Shown: positions 17,662-26,484 of the stretch, piece by piece
Layout: each line of letters opens with the position of its first letter
Numbering within the stretch: position 1 is the first letter of the stretch
Assembly: GCF_000344615.1 (NCBI RefSeq)
Contig: NZ_KB467824.1
Coordinates: 3,543,513-3,607,512, forward strand
DNA length: 64,000 nt
Source: Janthinobacterium sp. CG3
Lineage (GTDB): Bacteria > Pseudomonadota > Gammaproteobacteria > Burkholderiales > Burkholderiaceae_D
Direction: 5' to 3'
Position numbers and translations under genes: made by a program
The notes under the pieces: model-generated
The model's database searches: none
Told to the model about the DNA's origin: nothing
What the model saw: only the letters and a program-made list of their open reading frames with translations

Positions 17662-18615
17662 TCAGTTCCCTTGTCTACCACGCCGGCGCGCCAGGCTGGG
17701 CACCAGGCCCTTCGGCATGAAGATCATCGTCGCCATCAGGATCGCGCCGAACACCACCGTCTCCCAGCCTTCGAAGGTCGACAGCAGTTGCGGCAGGATC
17801 GTCAGCAGCGCGGCGCCGACGATGGAGCCGAACACCGACGCCATGCCGCCCACCACCACCATCGTCACCAGCTCGATCGAATGGAAGAAGCCGGCCAGGG
17901 TGGGCGTGATGAAGCCGATGTAGTGGGCGCTGACGCTGCCGGCGACGCTGGCGATGACCGCCGACAGCACGAACACGCGCACCTTGAAGCGGGTGGTGTC
18001 GACGCCGACCACGCGCGCGGCGATTTCGGAGCCGTGGATGGCTTGCAGCGCGCGCCCGACCGGCGAGTCGATCAGGTTCAAGGCGCACCAGGTCACCAGC
18101 AGCAGCATGGCGGCGGCCAGCGCGTACCAGGATTTTTCGCCCGACAGTTCGGCGCCGAACAGCGCCAGCGCCGGCACGGCGATGCCGTCCGGGCCGCCGG
18201 TCCACTGCGTTTCGTTGTTGATGACGATGGAGATGATGATGCCCAGGCCGAGCGTGGCCATGGCCAGCGTGTGGCCCTTCAGCTTCAGCACCGGGCGCGC
18301 CAGCGACAGCGCCAGCAGGCCGGTGGCGACGGCGCCGGCCGCCAGCGCGGCCAGCGGCGGCCAGTTGAAGTGCGTGGTCAGCACCGCCGAGGCGTAGGCG
18401 CCCAGGCCGTAGAAGCCGGCGTGGCCCAGGCTGATCTGGCCGGTGTAACCCATCAGCAGGTTCAGGCCGATGACCACGGCGGCGTTCAGCGCGATGCGGA
18501 TGGCGACGTCGTAGTAGAAGGCGTTCGGCAGCGCCAGCGGCAGCAGTGCCAGCACCAGGGCCAGCGCCAGCAGGCCGGCGTGGCGCGGAATCAGCGTCTT
18601 CGACGGCGACTTCAT
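17662..18615 (-). CDS. livM: Branched-chain-amino-acid-type ABC transporter permease LivM
   Basis: A 317-residue inner-membrane permease with eight to ten hydrophobic helices. The conserved LivM elements GLNLLMGYTGQISLGHAGFYGLGAYASAVL (seen as contiguous positions 56-85) and the cytoplasmic loop LIDSPVGRALQAIHGSEIAARVVGVD, which docks the ATPases, are both visible. The start ATG overlaps the livH stop (ATGA). The C-terminus has FMPKGLVPSLARRR, the usual family ending. Confidence 0.92.
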   Translation of the reverse strand: MKSPSKTLIPRHAGLLALALVLALLPLALPNAFYYDVAIRIALNAAVVIGLNLLMGYTGQISLGHAGFYGLGAYASAVLTTHFNWPPLAALAAGAVATGLLALSLARPVLKLKGHTLAMATLGLGIIISIVINNETQWTGGPDGIAVPALALFGAELSGEKSWYALAAAMLLLVTWCALNLIDSPVGRALQAIHGSEIAARVVGVDTTRFKVRVFVLSAVIASVAGSVSAHYIGFITPTLAGFFHSIELVTMVVVGGMASVFGSIVGAALLTILPQLLSTFEGWETVVFGAILMATMIFMPKGLVPSLARRRGRQGN

Positions 18616-19487
18616 ACGCGCTCCGAGATCTGCGCGCCGAACAGGCCGCGCGGCAGGAAGAACAGGATCAGGAGGATCAGCACGAAAGGCACCGCGTCCT
18701 TGTAGGCCGAGGAGATGTAACCGGCCGTCATCGCTTCGGCGATGCCCAGGATCAGGCCGCCGGCGATGGCGCCGACGCCGCCGCCCAGGCCGCCCAGCAC
18801 CGCCGCGACGAAGCCCTTCAGCCCCAGCATGATGCCGGCGTCGTACGAGGTGTAGGTGATCGGCGCGACCAGGACGCCGCCGATGGCGCCCAGCAGCGCC
18901 GCCAGGCCGAACGAGAACAGCAGCACGCGGCGGGTGTCGATGCCGACCAGCTGCGCCGCGGTTTTATTGTGCGAGGTCGCCAGCATGGCCTTGCCCAGCA
19001 TGGTGCGGCCGAAGAACCAGGCCAGCGCGCCGACGATGAGCAGGGTCACGCCCAGCACCCACAGGCTTTGCGGCAGCAGGCTGGCGCCGAGGAACAGGAT
19101 CGGCGTGTCGCCGGAAAACGCCGGCAGCGTGTGCGTGCCCTTGCCGAGCCAGATCTGCACCAGTCCGCGCACCACCAGCGAGGCGCCGATGGTGATGATG
19201 ATCAGCGAGACCACCTGGGCGTTTTGCGCCGGCTCGATGACGGCCTTTTCCATGACCAGGCCGACCAGGCCGGTGACGGCGACGGCGACGATGATCGCCA
19301 GCGGCAGCGGCACGCCGCCGGCCGACAGCAGCGCCGCCAGCATCCCGCCGAGCATGATGAATTCACCCTGCGCGAAATTGATCACCCCGCTGGTGTTATA
19401 GATAATGGTGAAGCCGAGCGCGGCCAGCGCGTATGCCGAACCGACCGTCATCCCCGAATACAGGAACTGCAAAAATTGGGCAAGCAT
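18612..19487 (-). CDS. livH: Branched-chain-amino-acid-type ABC transporter permease LivH
   Basis: A 291-residue inner-membrane permease with about eight helices. LivH hallmarks are YALAALGFTIIYNTSGVINFAQGEF near the N-terminus and the loop ATSHNKTAAQLVGIDTRRV. Start ATG 19487 has GGAG nine bases upstream and gives the usual MLAQFLQFLYSGMTVGSAYAL beginning (given here in parts). The same frame stays open for 26 more codons upstream, but those codons translate the adjacent REP element and were excluded. Operon order livK-(REP)-livH-livM-livG-livF. Confidence 0.92.
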   Translation of the reverse strand: MLAQFLQFLYSGMTVGSAYALAALGFTIIYNTSGVINFAQGEFIMLGGMLAALLSAGGVPLPLAIIVAVAVTGLVGLVMEKAVIEPAQNAQVVSLIIITIGASLVVRGLVQIWLGKGTHTLPAFSGDTPILFLGASLLPQSLWVLGVTLLIVGALAWFFGRTMLGKAMLATSHNKTAAQLVGIDTRRVLLFSFGLAALLGAIGGVLVAPITYTSYDAGIMLGLKGFVAAVLGGLGGGVGAIAGGLILGIAEAMTAGYISSAYKDAVPFVLILLILFFLPRGLFGAQISERV

Positions 19488-19533
19488 GGTGTCTCCGATT
19501 AGATCCTGGCGCCGTTCACGGGCAAGCGAAACC

Positions 19534-19638
19534 GTAGGTCGGATTAGCGCAGCGTAATCCGACAATGTTGGCCGAAGCGCGACGCGCCGCTCTGGGCCAA
19601 CGTTGTCGGGTTACGCCCTTTGGGTTAACCCGACCTAC
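19534..19638. repeat. Composite REP/BIME-like element
   Basis: GTAGGTCGGATTA pairs with TAATCCGAC (19534-19563); a central TTGGCC/GGCCAA hairpin follows (about 19567-19602); GTCGGGTTA pairs with TTAACCCGACCTAC (19605-19638). The whole is also an inverted repeat with GTAGGTCGG at one end and its complement at the other. It sits between livK and livH. Confidence 0.8.
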
Positions 19639-19647
19639 ACAAGCTGG

Positions 19648-20799
19648 CTACTTCAGCATCACCCATTCGCCGTTCTTCACTTCCACCATGCGGAAGGCCG
19701 ACAGGTCCAAGCCCATGTGGTTGGTCGGCGACATGTTGAACACGCCGGTGGTGCCGACGAAGCCCTTGGTCTGCTCCAGCGCGTTGCGCACCTTTTCCTT
19801 GTCGGTGGAGCCGGCGCGCTTGATGGCGTCGACCGACAGGTACAGCGCGTCCAGCGCGTAGCCGCCGAAGGTCGACGGGTCGATCTTGTAGCGGTCCTTG
19901 TACTGCTTGTCGTAGTCGGTGACGATGGCTTTCTGCGCGTCGGCCGCCGGCAGCATGGCGCCGATCAGCAGCGCTGGCGTCGGCAGGCGCACGCCTTCGG
20001 CCGATTTGCCCGACAGCTTGATGTACTCGTCCGACGCCACGCCGTGCGACTGGTACAGCGGCAGCGCGCCCATGCCCAGCTGGCCGTAGTTCTTGGTGAC
20101 CACCGCCGGCCCCTGGCCCAGGCCGAACACGAACACCGCCTGGATGCCGGCGGCGCCCTTCAGTCGCGTCAGTTGCGCGGTGATGTCGGTGTCTTTCGGG
20201 CCGTAGGTTTCGTCGGCCACCAGCGTGATGCCATACTTGGCCGCGACCGCCTGCGATTCCTTGCGCCCGGACGCGCCAAAGCCGCTGGTTTCGGACAGCA
20301 GGCCGACCTTGCCGATGCCGCGCTTCTTCATATCCTCGAACACTTTTTCGGCCGCCATGCGGTCGGTGTGCGGCGTCTTGAACACCCATTTTTTGACCGG
20401 GTCGACGATGACCACGGCGCCGGCCAGCGAAATGAACGGCAGGCCTGCCTTGTCGACCAGCGGCGCCATCGCCATCGTCGCGCCGGTGGTGGTGCCGCCG
20501 ATCAGCACGTCGACCTTGTCGGACTCGATCAGGCGCTTGGTAAAGCCGTTCGCCTTGGCGGCGTCGCTGCCGTCGTCGTAATGCACCAGTTCCAACTGGC
20601 GCCCCAACACGCCGCCGGCGGCGTTGATTTTCTCGATGTACATCTGCAGCGTTTTCAGCTCCGGGTCGCCGAGGAAGGCGGCCGAGCCGGACACCGACAG
20701 CACCGAACCGATTTTGATGTTCTCGGCGGCGCAGGTGGCGCCGGCGACGGCGAACAGTGCCGCGGCAATGACGGTTTGCTTCCAGAATTTCGATACCAT
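19648..20799 (-). CDS. livK: Branched-chain-amino-acid-type ABC transporter substrate-binding protein
   Basis: A 383-residue periplasmic binding protein of the LivJ/LivK family. Signal peptide MVSKFWKQTVIAAALFAVAG-ATCAA is followed by IKIGSVLSVSGSAAFLGDPE, the typical family opening with the ligand-contacting Ser-Gly-x-x-Ala. Later elements include LIGGTTTGATMAMAPLVDKAG and PFISLAG. GGGGGAGACAC precedes the ATG. Placed between paaJ and the permease genes, it would give the transporter its specificity; an aromatic acid such as phenylacetate is a reasonable guess from context, not shown by the sequence. Confidence 0.9.
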   Translation of the reverse strand: MVSKFWKQTVIAAALFAVAGATCAAENIKIGSVLSVSGSAAFLGDPELKTLQMYIEKINAAGGVLGRQLELVHYDDGSDAAKANGFTKRLIESDKVDVLIGGTTTGATMAMAPLVDKAGLPFISLAGAVVIVDPVKKWVFKTPHTDRMAAEKVFEDMKKRGIGKVGLLSETSGFGASGRKESQAVAAKYGITLVADETYGPKDTDITAQLTRLKGAAGIQAVFVFGLGQGPAVVTKNYGQLGMGALPLYQSHGVASDEYIKLSGKSAEGVRLPTPALLIGAMLPAADAQKAIVTDYDKQYKDRYKIDPSTFGGYALDALYLSVDAIKRAGSTDKEKVRNALEQTKGFVGTTGVFNMSPTNHMGLDLSAFRMVEVKNGEWVMLK

Positions 20800-20870
20800 G
20801 TGTGTCTCCCCCAGTTTTACAACAATCGGATACGGCGCCGCTCGTGCGGCTTTTATTGTTAACTTGTCTC

Positions 20871-20900
20871 GTAGGTCGGGTTAGCGCGGCGTAACCCGAC
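20871..20900. repeat. REP-like palindrome
   Basis: GTAGGTCGGGTTA pairs with TAACCCGAC around GCGCGGCG. It is a single hairpin of the same family as 13300 and 19534 and lies between the paaJ stop and livK. Confidence 0.75.
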
Positions 20901-20910
20901 CGACGTTGTG

Positions 20911-22116
20911 CTACACGCGTTCGATAATCAGCGCGATGCCCTGGCCGACGCCAATGCACATGGTGCACAAGGCGTAGCGGCCGCCGGTGCGTTCGAGCTG
21001 GTTCAGCGCCGCCATCACCAGCCGCGCGCCGGAGGCGCCCAGCGGATGGCCGACGGCGATGGCGCCGCCGTTCGGGTTGACGTGGGCGGCGTCGTCGGCC
21101 AGGCCGAGGTCGCGCGTCACCGCCAGCGCCTGCGCGGCGAAGGCTTCGTTCAATTCAATCACGTCCATCTGCTCGATGCCCAGGCCGGTCTGCGCCAGCA
21201 CCTTGCGCGTCGCCGGCGACGGGCCGAAACCCATGATGCGCGGCGCCAGCCCGGCGGTGGCCATGCCCAGCACGCGGGCGCGGCGCTTCAGGCCGTGCTT
21301 GTCGGCGGCGGCGCCGGAGGCCAGCAGGATCGCGCAGGCGCCGTCGTTCAAGCCGGAGGCGTTGCCGGCGGTGACGCCGCCGTCGGGCCGCACCACGCCC
21401 TTCAGCTTGGCCAGCCCCTCGTAGCTGGTGTCCGGGCGCGGATGCTCGTCGACCGCGAAGATTTTCGGATCGCCCTTCTTTTGCGGCAGCGAGACCGCCA
21501 CGATCTCGTTGGCGAAGACGCCGGCGGCGTGGGCGGCGGCCCAGCGCTGCTGGCTGCGCAGCGCCAGCGCGTCCTGGTCGGCGCGGCTGACGCCGAATTC
21601 CTCGGCCACGTTCTCGGCCGTCTCGGGCATGCTGTCGATACCGTATTTGGCCTTCATCTGGGCGTTGACGAAGCGCCAGCCCATGGTGGTGTCTTCGATT
21701 TTCGCGGCGCGCGAGAAGGCGCTGTCGGCCTTGGCCATGACGAAGGGCGCGCGCGTCATGCTTTCGACGCCGCCGGCGATGACCAGCTCGGCCTCGCCGG
21801 CCTTGATGGCGCGCGCGGCCATGCCGACCGCGTCCAGGCTGGAGCCGCACAGGCGGTTGATGGTGCTGGCCGGGACCTCGACCGGCAAGCCGGCCAGTAG
21901 CGCCGACATGCGCCCGACGTTGCGGTTGTCTTCGCCGGCCTGGTTGGCGCAGCCGTAGTAGACGTCGTCGACCAGGCTCCAGTCGACGCCGGGGTTGCGC
22001 GCCATCAGCGCGGCGATCGGCAGCGCGCCAAGGTCGTCGGCGCGTACGCCGGCCAGGGAGCCGCCGTAGCGGCCGAACGGGGTGCGCACCGCGTCACAGA
22101 TAAAGGCTTCGTTCAC
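20911..22116 (-). CDS. paaJ: 3-oxoadipyl-CoA / 3-oxo-5,6-dehydrosuberyl-CoA thiolase
   Basis: A 401-residue thiolase carrying out the last two thiolytic steps of phenylacetate breakdown. The acyl-accepting Cys is in NRLCGSSLDAVG (about 90), the other catalytic residues in NPNGGAIAVGHPLGASG (His) and CTMCIGVGQG (Cys). I start it at GTG 22116: GGAG lies eight bases upstream and the protein then begins with the family-typical NEAFICDAVRTPFGRYGG and has the standard 401-residue length. An ATG 33 bases upstream (22149) is in frame but has no ribosome site. Confidence 0.93.
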   Translation of the reverse strand: MNEAFICDAVRTPFGRYGGSLAGVRADDLGALPIAALMARNPGVDWSLVDDVYYGCANQAGEDNRNVGRMSALLAGLPVEVPASTINRLCGSSLDAVGMAARAIKAGEAELVIAGGVESMTRAPFVMAKADSAFSRAAKIEDTTMGWRFVNAQMKAKYGIDSMPETAENVAEEFGVSRADQDALALRSQQRWAAAHAAGVFANEIVAVSLPQKKGDPKIFAVDEHPRPDTSYEGLAKLKGVVRPDGGVTAGNASGLNDGACAILLASGAAADKHGLKRRARVLGMATAGLAPRIMGFGPSPATRKVLAQTGLGIEQMDVIELNEAFAAQALAVTRDLGLADDAAHVNPNGGAIAVGHPLGASGARLVMAALNQLERTGGRYALCTMCIGVGQGIALIIERV

Positions 22117-22179
22117 TATTTTTGCTCCAGTTTTCGTTGTCATTGTCATTGCCAGTTTAGTTGGCGTCGGCGGCGCCGC

Positions 22180-22209
22180 GTCGGATTACGCCGCGCTAAT
22201 CCGACCTAC
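22180..22209. repeat. REP-like palindrome
   Basis: GTCGGATTA (22180-22188) pairs with TAATCCGAC (22197-22205), followed by CTAC. Same family as the other GTCGGRTTA elements; it occupies the gap between paaK and paaJ. Confidence 0.75.
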
Positions 22210-22212
22210 GCT

Positions 22213-23541
22213 TCATGCCGGGGTTTTCGGACGCTTGTCGACCACGCGCCTGGCTTTGCCGGTCAGCGTGCGTTCGATACTGCCCGCCGCCAGCAGGCGC
22301 ACCCCGGTCGTCACGCCGACGTAGGTTTTGATCTGGTGGCACAGTTCATTCGCCAGCGCCGCGGTGTCGGATGCGTTCAGCTTGCCGGACACCTCCGGGC
22401 GCAGTTCGCCGATCACGTCGAGCTTGTCCAGGTGGCCTTCGCGCGACACCACCAGTTGGTAGTGCGGCGCCAGTTTCGGCATCTTCAGGATCAGCTCTTC
22501 GATCTGCGACGGGAACACGTTGACGCCGCGGATGATCAGCATGTCGTCGGAGCGGCCGGTGATCTTGCCGATGCGGCGCATCGCCCGCGAGGTCGGCGGC
22601 AGCAGCCGCGTCAGGTCGCGCGTGCGGTAGCGGATCACCGGCATGGCTTCCTTGGTCAGCGAGGTGAACACCAGCTCGCCCTCGGCGCCGTCCGGCAGCA
22701 CTGCGCCGGTGTCCGGGTCGATGATCTCCGGGTAAAAATGGTCTTCCCAGATGACCGGGCCGTCCTTGCTCTCGATGCACTCGCTGGCCACGCCCGGGCC
22801 CATCACCTCGGACAGGCCGTAAATGTCGACGGCGTCGATGCCGGCGCGGCTTTCGATCTCGGCGCGCATGGCCTCGGTCCACGGTTCGGCGCCGAAGATG
22901 CCGACCTTCAGCGAGGACTCGGCCGGGTCCATGCCCTGGCGCGAAAACTCCTCGATGATGTTGAGCATGTACGACGGCGTCACCATGATGATGTCCGGCT
23001 TGAAGTCGCAGATCAGCTGGACCTGCTTCTCGGTCTGGCCGCCCGACATCGGGATGACGGTGCAACCGAGCCGCTCGGCGCCGTAGTGCGCGCCCAGCCC
23101 GCCGGTGAACAGGCCGTAGCCGTAGGAGATGTGCACCATGTCGCCGGCGCGCCCGCCGGCGGCGCGGATCGAGCGCGCCACCACGTTGGCCCAGGTGTCG
23201 ATGTCGTTCCTGGTGTAGCCGACCACGGTGGCCTTGCCGGTGGTGCCGCTGGAGCCGTGGATGCGCACCACCTGCTCGCGCGGCACGGCGAACAGGCCGA
23301 ACGGGTAGTTGTCGCGCAGCGTCTTCTTGTCGCTGAAGGGGAACTTGGCCAGGTCGGCCAGCGTCTTCAGGTCGTCCGGATGGACGCCGGCGGCGTCGAA
23401 CGCGGCGCGGTAGTGCGGCACGTTGTCGTAGGCGTGGCGCAGTGACCATTTCATGCGTTGCAGTTGCAGCGCCTGCAGTTCGTCCCTGCTGGCGCGTTCG
23501 ATCGCTTCCAAGTCGGCGGGTGCGGGGGTACGTTGAACCAT
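22213..23541 (-). CDS. paaK: Phenylacetate-CoA ligase
   Basis: A 442-residue ATP-dependent ligase of the ANL superfamily that makes phenylacetyl-CoA, the entry step. Visible motifs: the phosphate loop IHGSSGTTGKATVVGYT (about 94-110), the adenylate motif IYGLSEVMGPGVASE, and YRTRDLTRLLPP and GRSDDMLIIRGVNVFPSQIEE in the C-terminal lid hinge, all characteristic of PaaK. Length is standard (430-445). A GGAG ribosome site precedes the ATG. It lies between paaI and paaJ in the main paa unit. Confidence 0.96.
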   Translation of the reverse strand: MVQRTPAPADLEAIERASRDELQALQLQRMKWSLRHAYDNVPHYRAAFDAAGVHPDDLKTLADLAKFPFSDKKTLRDNYPFGLFAVPREQVVRIHGSSGTTGKATVVGYTRNDIDTWANVVARSIRAAGGRAGDMVHISYGYGLFTGGLGAHYGAERLGCTVIPMSGGQTEKQVQLICDFKPDIIMVTPSYMLNIIEEFSRQGMDPAESSLKVGIFGAEPWTEAMRAEIESRAGIDAVDIYGLSEVMGPGVASECIESKDGPVIWEDHFYPEIIDPDTGAVLPDGAEGELVFTSLTKEAMPVIRYRTRDLTRLLPPTSRAMRRIGKITGRSDDMLIIRGVNVFPSQIEELILKMPKLAPHYQLVVSREGHLDKLDVIGELRPEVSGKLNASDTAALANELCHQIKTYVGVTTGVRLLAAGSIERTLTGKARRVVDKRPKTPA

Positions 23542-23595
23542 CGGAGTCTCCTCGTTGTGCTTGCGCGTGGTGCCTGCGCGGTCGCTATGTTTGCT

Positions 23596-24048
23596 TCAGA
23601 TGTGCGTGGGAACGACCTCGCCGGCGATGCGGATGGATTTGCCGCGGAACAGCGCGATCAGGCGGCCGTCCTGGTTGCTGACCTTGACGTCGTAGACGCC
23701 GCTTTTCCCTGCCAGCGCCTGCTCCACCGCCTCCGCCGTCAGCACATCGTCCTGGCGCCCGGGCGCCAGGTAGTCGATCGTGCAACCGGCGCCCACAGTG
23801 TTTTGGTTGTGGCTGTTGCACGCGAATGCGAAGGCGCTGTCGGCCAACGCAAAAATATAGCCGCCGTGGCAGCTCTGGTGCCCGTTCAGCATGTCTGTTC
23901 GCACCGCCATCGTCATGCGCGCGTAACCGGGGCGGATTTCGCCGAGCAGCATGCCCATGGCCTGGCTGGCGCGGTCGCGCGCGTACATCGCGGCGCCGGC
24001 GGCCCGGGCCAGGGCCAGCGCTTCGACGGGGTGGCCCTGGTTATGCAT
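23596..24048 (-). CDS. paaI: Hydroxyphenylacetyl-CoA thioesterase PaaI (hotdog fold)
   Basis: A 150-residue thioesterase. The active-site helix NGHQSCHGGYIFALADSAFA keeps the conserved Asn, Gly-Gly and Asp of PaaI, and ALAGKSGVYDVKVSNQDGRLIALFRG is the family's C-terminal strand pattern. PaaI removes CoA from stalled ring-hydroxylated intermediates. AAGGA lies six bases before the ATG, and the ATG overlaps the paaH stop by eight bases. Confidence 0.92.
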   Translation of the reverse strand: MHNQGHPVEALALARAAGAAMYARDRASQAMGMLLGEIRPGYARMTMAVRTDMLNGHQSCHGGYIFALADSAFAFACNSHNQNTVGAGCTIDYLAPGRQDDVLTAEAVEQALAGKSGVYDVKVSNQDGRLIALFRGKSIRIAGEVVPTHI

Positions 24049-25597
24049 GGAAGCGTCCTTTGGTGGCGAGTTTGCGGCGCAGCAGCGGCGCGACGCGGTA
24101 GCGGTCCTCGCCGTAGCTGTCGGCCAGGTTGTGCAGCACGGTGGCGATGTGCGCCACGCCGACGGCGTCGGCCCAGGCCAGCGGCCCGCGCGGGTAGTTG
24201 ACGCCCTTTTGCATCGCCACGTCGACGGCGGCGGCGGTGCAGACGCCCTGGTTGACGGCGTCGGCCGCTTCGTTGGCCAGCATCGCCACGGTGCGCATCA
24301 CGGCCAGGCCGGGCACGTCGTCAAGGCGCGAGACGGCGAAGCCGGCGCCCTGGAACAGGCCGACCGCGGCGTGCCAGGCGGCCGGGCTGCACTGGTCCGC
24401 ACAGCTGAGGGCGATGCGCGTGGCCGTCGCGTAGTCCAGCGCCAGGTCGAACAGCACGGTGTCGGGGTGGCCATTGGCGCGCGCCCGTTCGGTGGCGCTG
24501 CGCCCGTCGCTCAGGTAGATCGCCGCGCCGTTGCAATGGAAGGCCGGGGCCGGGTCGTTGTGCTCGCCGGCGCCGCTGTCGCGGTTGGCGATGTGGAAAC
24601 CGGCCGCGGTCAGGCGCCGCGCCAGCAGGCCGCTGACGCCGCCGTCGCCGCTACCCGCCTCCAGGCTGTAGCTGACGAAGTCGGGGCGCGGCTGCGGCGC
24701 CTCGGTGCGCGGCTGCGGCGCCGCGGCGCCCTCGCCGTACTGGTAGAAGCCGCGGCCGGATTTGCGGCCGAGGAAACCGGCGTTGACCATTTCCTGCTGC
24801 AGCACCGAGGGCGTGAAGCGCGGGTCGTTGAAGTAGGCGTGGAAGACCGACTGCGTCACCGAAAAATTGACGTCGTGGCCGATCAGGTCCATCAGTTCGA
24901 ACGGTCCCATGCGGAAGCCGCCGGCCTCGCGCAACACCGCGTCGAGGGTGGCGGCGTCGCCGGCCTGCTCGGTCAGCAGGCGCAGGGCCTCGGCGTAGAA
25001 CGGCCGCGCCACGCGGTTGACGATGAAGCCGGGCGTCGATTTCGCGTGCACCGGGTTCTTGCCCCAGGCGGCGGCGGTGGCGTGGACCGTCGCGGCGACG
25101 CCTGCGTCGGTGGCCAGCCCGCTGATGACCTCGACCAGCGCCATCAACGGCACCGGGTTGAAGAAGTGCATGCCGACCAGGCGCTGCGGCAGGCGCAGCT
25201 TGGCGGCGATGGCGGTGACCGAGATCGACGAGGTGTTGGTGGCCAGGATGCAGGCGTCGCCCACCACCGCTTCGAGCTCGGCGAACAGGGCGCGCTTGAC
25301 GTCGAGGTTTTCGACGATGGCCTCGACCACCAGGGCGGCGTCGGCCACCTCGGCCAGCGCGCCGGCCGCTTGCAGGCGCGCCGTCGCGGCGCTGGCCTGC
25401 TCGGCCGTCATGCGGCCCTTTTCGGCCAGCTTCAGGTACATCTTGCCGATGTCGGCCAGCGCCTTGGTCACCGCCTCGGGGCGGGTGTCGTAGAGTTTTA
25501 CGCGGTAGCCGGCGGCCGCCGCGACCTGGGCGATGCCGGCGCCCATGGCGCCGCTGCCGATGACGGCGACGACGCTGCCTGCTGTCAGTGCGCTCAT
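24041..25597 (-). CDS. paaH: 3-hydroxyacyl-CoA (3-hydroxyadipyl-CoA) dehydrogenase PaaH
   Basis: A 518-residue NAD-dependent dehydrogenase. The Rossmann motif VAVIGSGAMGAGIAQVAAAAG opens the protein (about 9-29), the catalytic His-Glu pair lies in LVGMHFFNPVPLMALVEVI and the second domain carries a repeat of the 6-phosphogluconate-type fold at the C-terminus. It is longer than E. coli PaaH (475), fitting the PaaC/PaaH form with two C-terminal helical domains. It oxidises 3-hydroxyadipyl-CoA before thiolysis. Overlap with paaI and three bases from paaG show one transcript. Confidence 0.92.
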   Translation of the reverse strand: MSALTAGSVVAVIGSGAMGAGIAQVAAAAGYRVKLYDTRPEAVTKALADIGKMYLKLAEKGRMTAEQASAATARLQAAGALAEVADAALVVEAIVENLDVKRALFAELEAVVGDACILATNTSSISVTAIAAKLRLPQRLVGMHFFNPVPLMALVEVISGLATDAGVAATVHATAAAWGKNPVHAKSTPGFIVNRVARPFYAEALRLLTEQAGDAATLDAVLREAGGFRMGPFELMDLIGHDVNFSVTQSVFHAYFNDPRFTPSVLQQEMVNAGFLGRKSGRGFYQYGEGAAAPQPRTEAPQPRPDFVSYSLEAGSGDGGVSGLLARRLTAAGFHIANRDSGAGEHNDPAPAFHCNGAAIYLSDGRSATERARANGHPDTVLFDLALDYATATRIALSCADQCSPAAWHAAVGLFQGAGFAVSRLDDVPGLAVMRTVAMLANEAADAVNQGVCTAAAVDVAMQKGVNYPRGPLAWADAVGVAHIATVLHNLADSYGEDRYRVAPLLRRKLATKGRFHA

Positions 25598-25600
25598 CGC

Positions 25601-26392
25601 TCAGTTCCCCTTGAATTCAGGGACGCGCTTGGCCATGAAGGCGGCGACGCCTTCGCGGTAGTCGTTGCTGTTGCCCAGCTCGCTCATCATGCCGCATTCG
25701 AGCTTGAGCTGCTGTTCCAGGTTGTTGGACGGGCTGGCGTACAGCGCCTGCTTGGTGAAGGCCAGGCCCTTGGTCGGCGCGCTGGCGAAGTGGCTGGCCA
25801 GCGCCATGGTTTCCTCGGCCAGGCATTCGTCGGGATAGCATTTCCAGATCAGGCCCCAGCTTTCGGCGCGCTCGGCGGTCAGCTTTTCGCCCAGCATGGC
25901 CAGGCCCATGGCGCGGGCGCCGCCGATCAGGCGCGGCAGGAAGTAGGTGCCGCCGGTGTCGGGGATCAGGCCGAGGCGGCAGAAGGCTTCGACGAAGCTG
26001 GCCGAGCGCGCCGCCAGCACGATGTCGCAGGCCAGCGCCAGGTTGGCGCCGGCGCCGGCGGCGACGCCGTTGACGGCGCAGATCACCGGCATCGGCAGCG
26101 CGCGCAGCGCCAGCACCAGCGGCGCGTAGTTTTTTTCCACCGAGTCGCCCAGGTCGACGCCGCGCGAACCCGGCTCGACGGCGCGGTCGGACAGGTCTTG
26201 GCCGGCGCAGAAGCCGCGCCCGGCGCCGGTCAGCACCATCACGCGCACGCTTTTGTCGGCCTGGATCTGCGCCATCGCGTGGCGCACTTCCTCGTGCATC
26301 GCCTGGGTGAAGCTGTTCAACTTGTCGGGACGGTTCAGCGTCAGTTTGGCTATGCCGTCGGTGATCTCGAAGAGGATGTTTTCGTAGTTCAT
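25601..26392 (-). CDS. paaG: 1,2-epoxyphenylacetyl-CoA isomerase
   Basis: A 263-residue crotonase-fold enzyme that converts the ring epoxide to oxepin-CoA. TLNRPDKLNSF, LTGAGRGFCAGQDLSDR, CAVNGVAAGAGANLALACDI and LIPDTGGTYFLPR all match PaaG closely, including the Asp-Thr-Gly-Gly of the active site; PaaF has a different pattern around these sites. Start ATG 26392 gives the usual family N-terminus; the open frame upstream runs through the palindrome at 26431 and was rejected. The gap to paaE is 92 bases and holds a hairpin, so read-through could be partly regulated. Confidence 0.93.
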   Translation of the reverse strand: MNYENILFEITDGIAKLTLNRPDKLNSFTQAMHEEVRHAMAQIQADKSVRVMVLTGAGRGFCAGQDLSDRAVEPGSRGVDLGDSVEKNYAPLVLALRALPMPVICAVNGVAAGAGANLALACDIVLAARSASFVEAFCRLGLIPDTGGTYFLPRLIGGARAMGLAMLGEKLTAERAESWGLIWKCYPDECLAEETMALASHFASAPTKGLAFTKQALYASPSNNLEQQLKLECGMMSELGNSNDYREGVAAFMAKRVPEFKGN

Positions 26393-26430
26393 GGGCGTCT
26401 CGGTAGTGTTGTAGTTGCGTGGTGTGAACC

Positions 26431-26460
26431 GGGGACAGACCCCGTACGGAGTCTGTCCCC
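26431..26460. repeat. Palindrome of the GGGGACAGAC family
   Basis: GGGGACAGAC (26431-26440) and GTCTGTCCCC (26451-26460) form a 10-bp stem extended by three more pairs after one mismatch, with a TA loop. A further TTCTGTCCCC follows. It lies between paaE and paaG, inside the paa transcript. Related to the perfect hairpin at 8047-8100. Confidence 0.75.
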
Positions 26461-26484
26461 TTCTGTCCCCTGCGTAGGCTAGTT

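Noticed and set aside
19488-19565. 26-codon N-terminal extension of livH
   Set aside because: It translates the REP element; the conserved LivH start with a GGAG site lies downstream.
23951-26482. 843-codon plus-strand ORF across paaH/paaG
   Set aside because: Fully antisense to well-supported paa genes, no family resemblance, no ribosome site.
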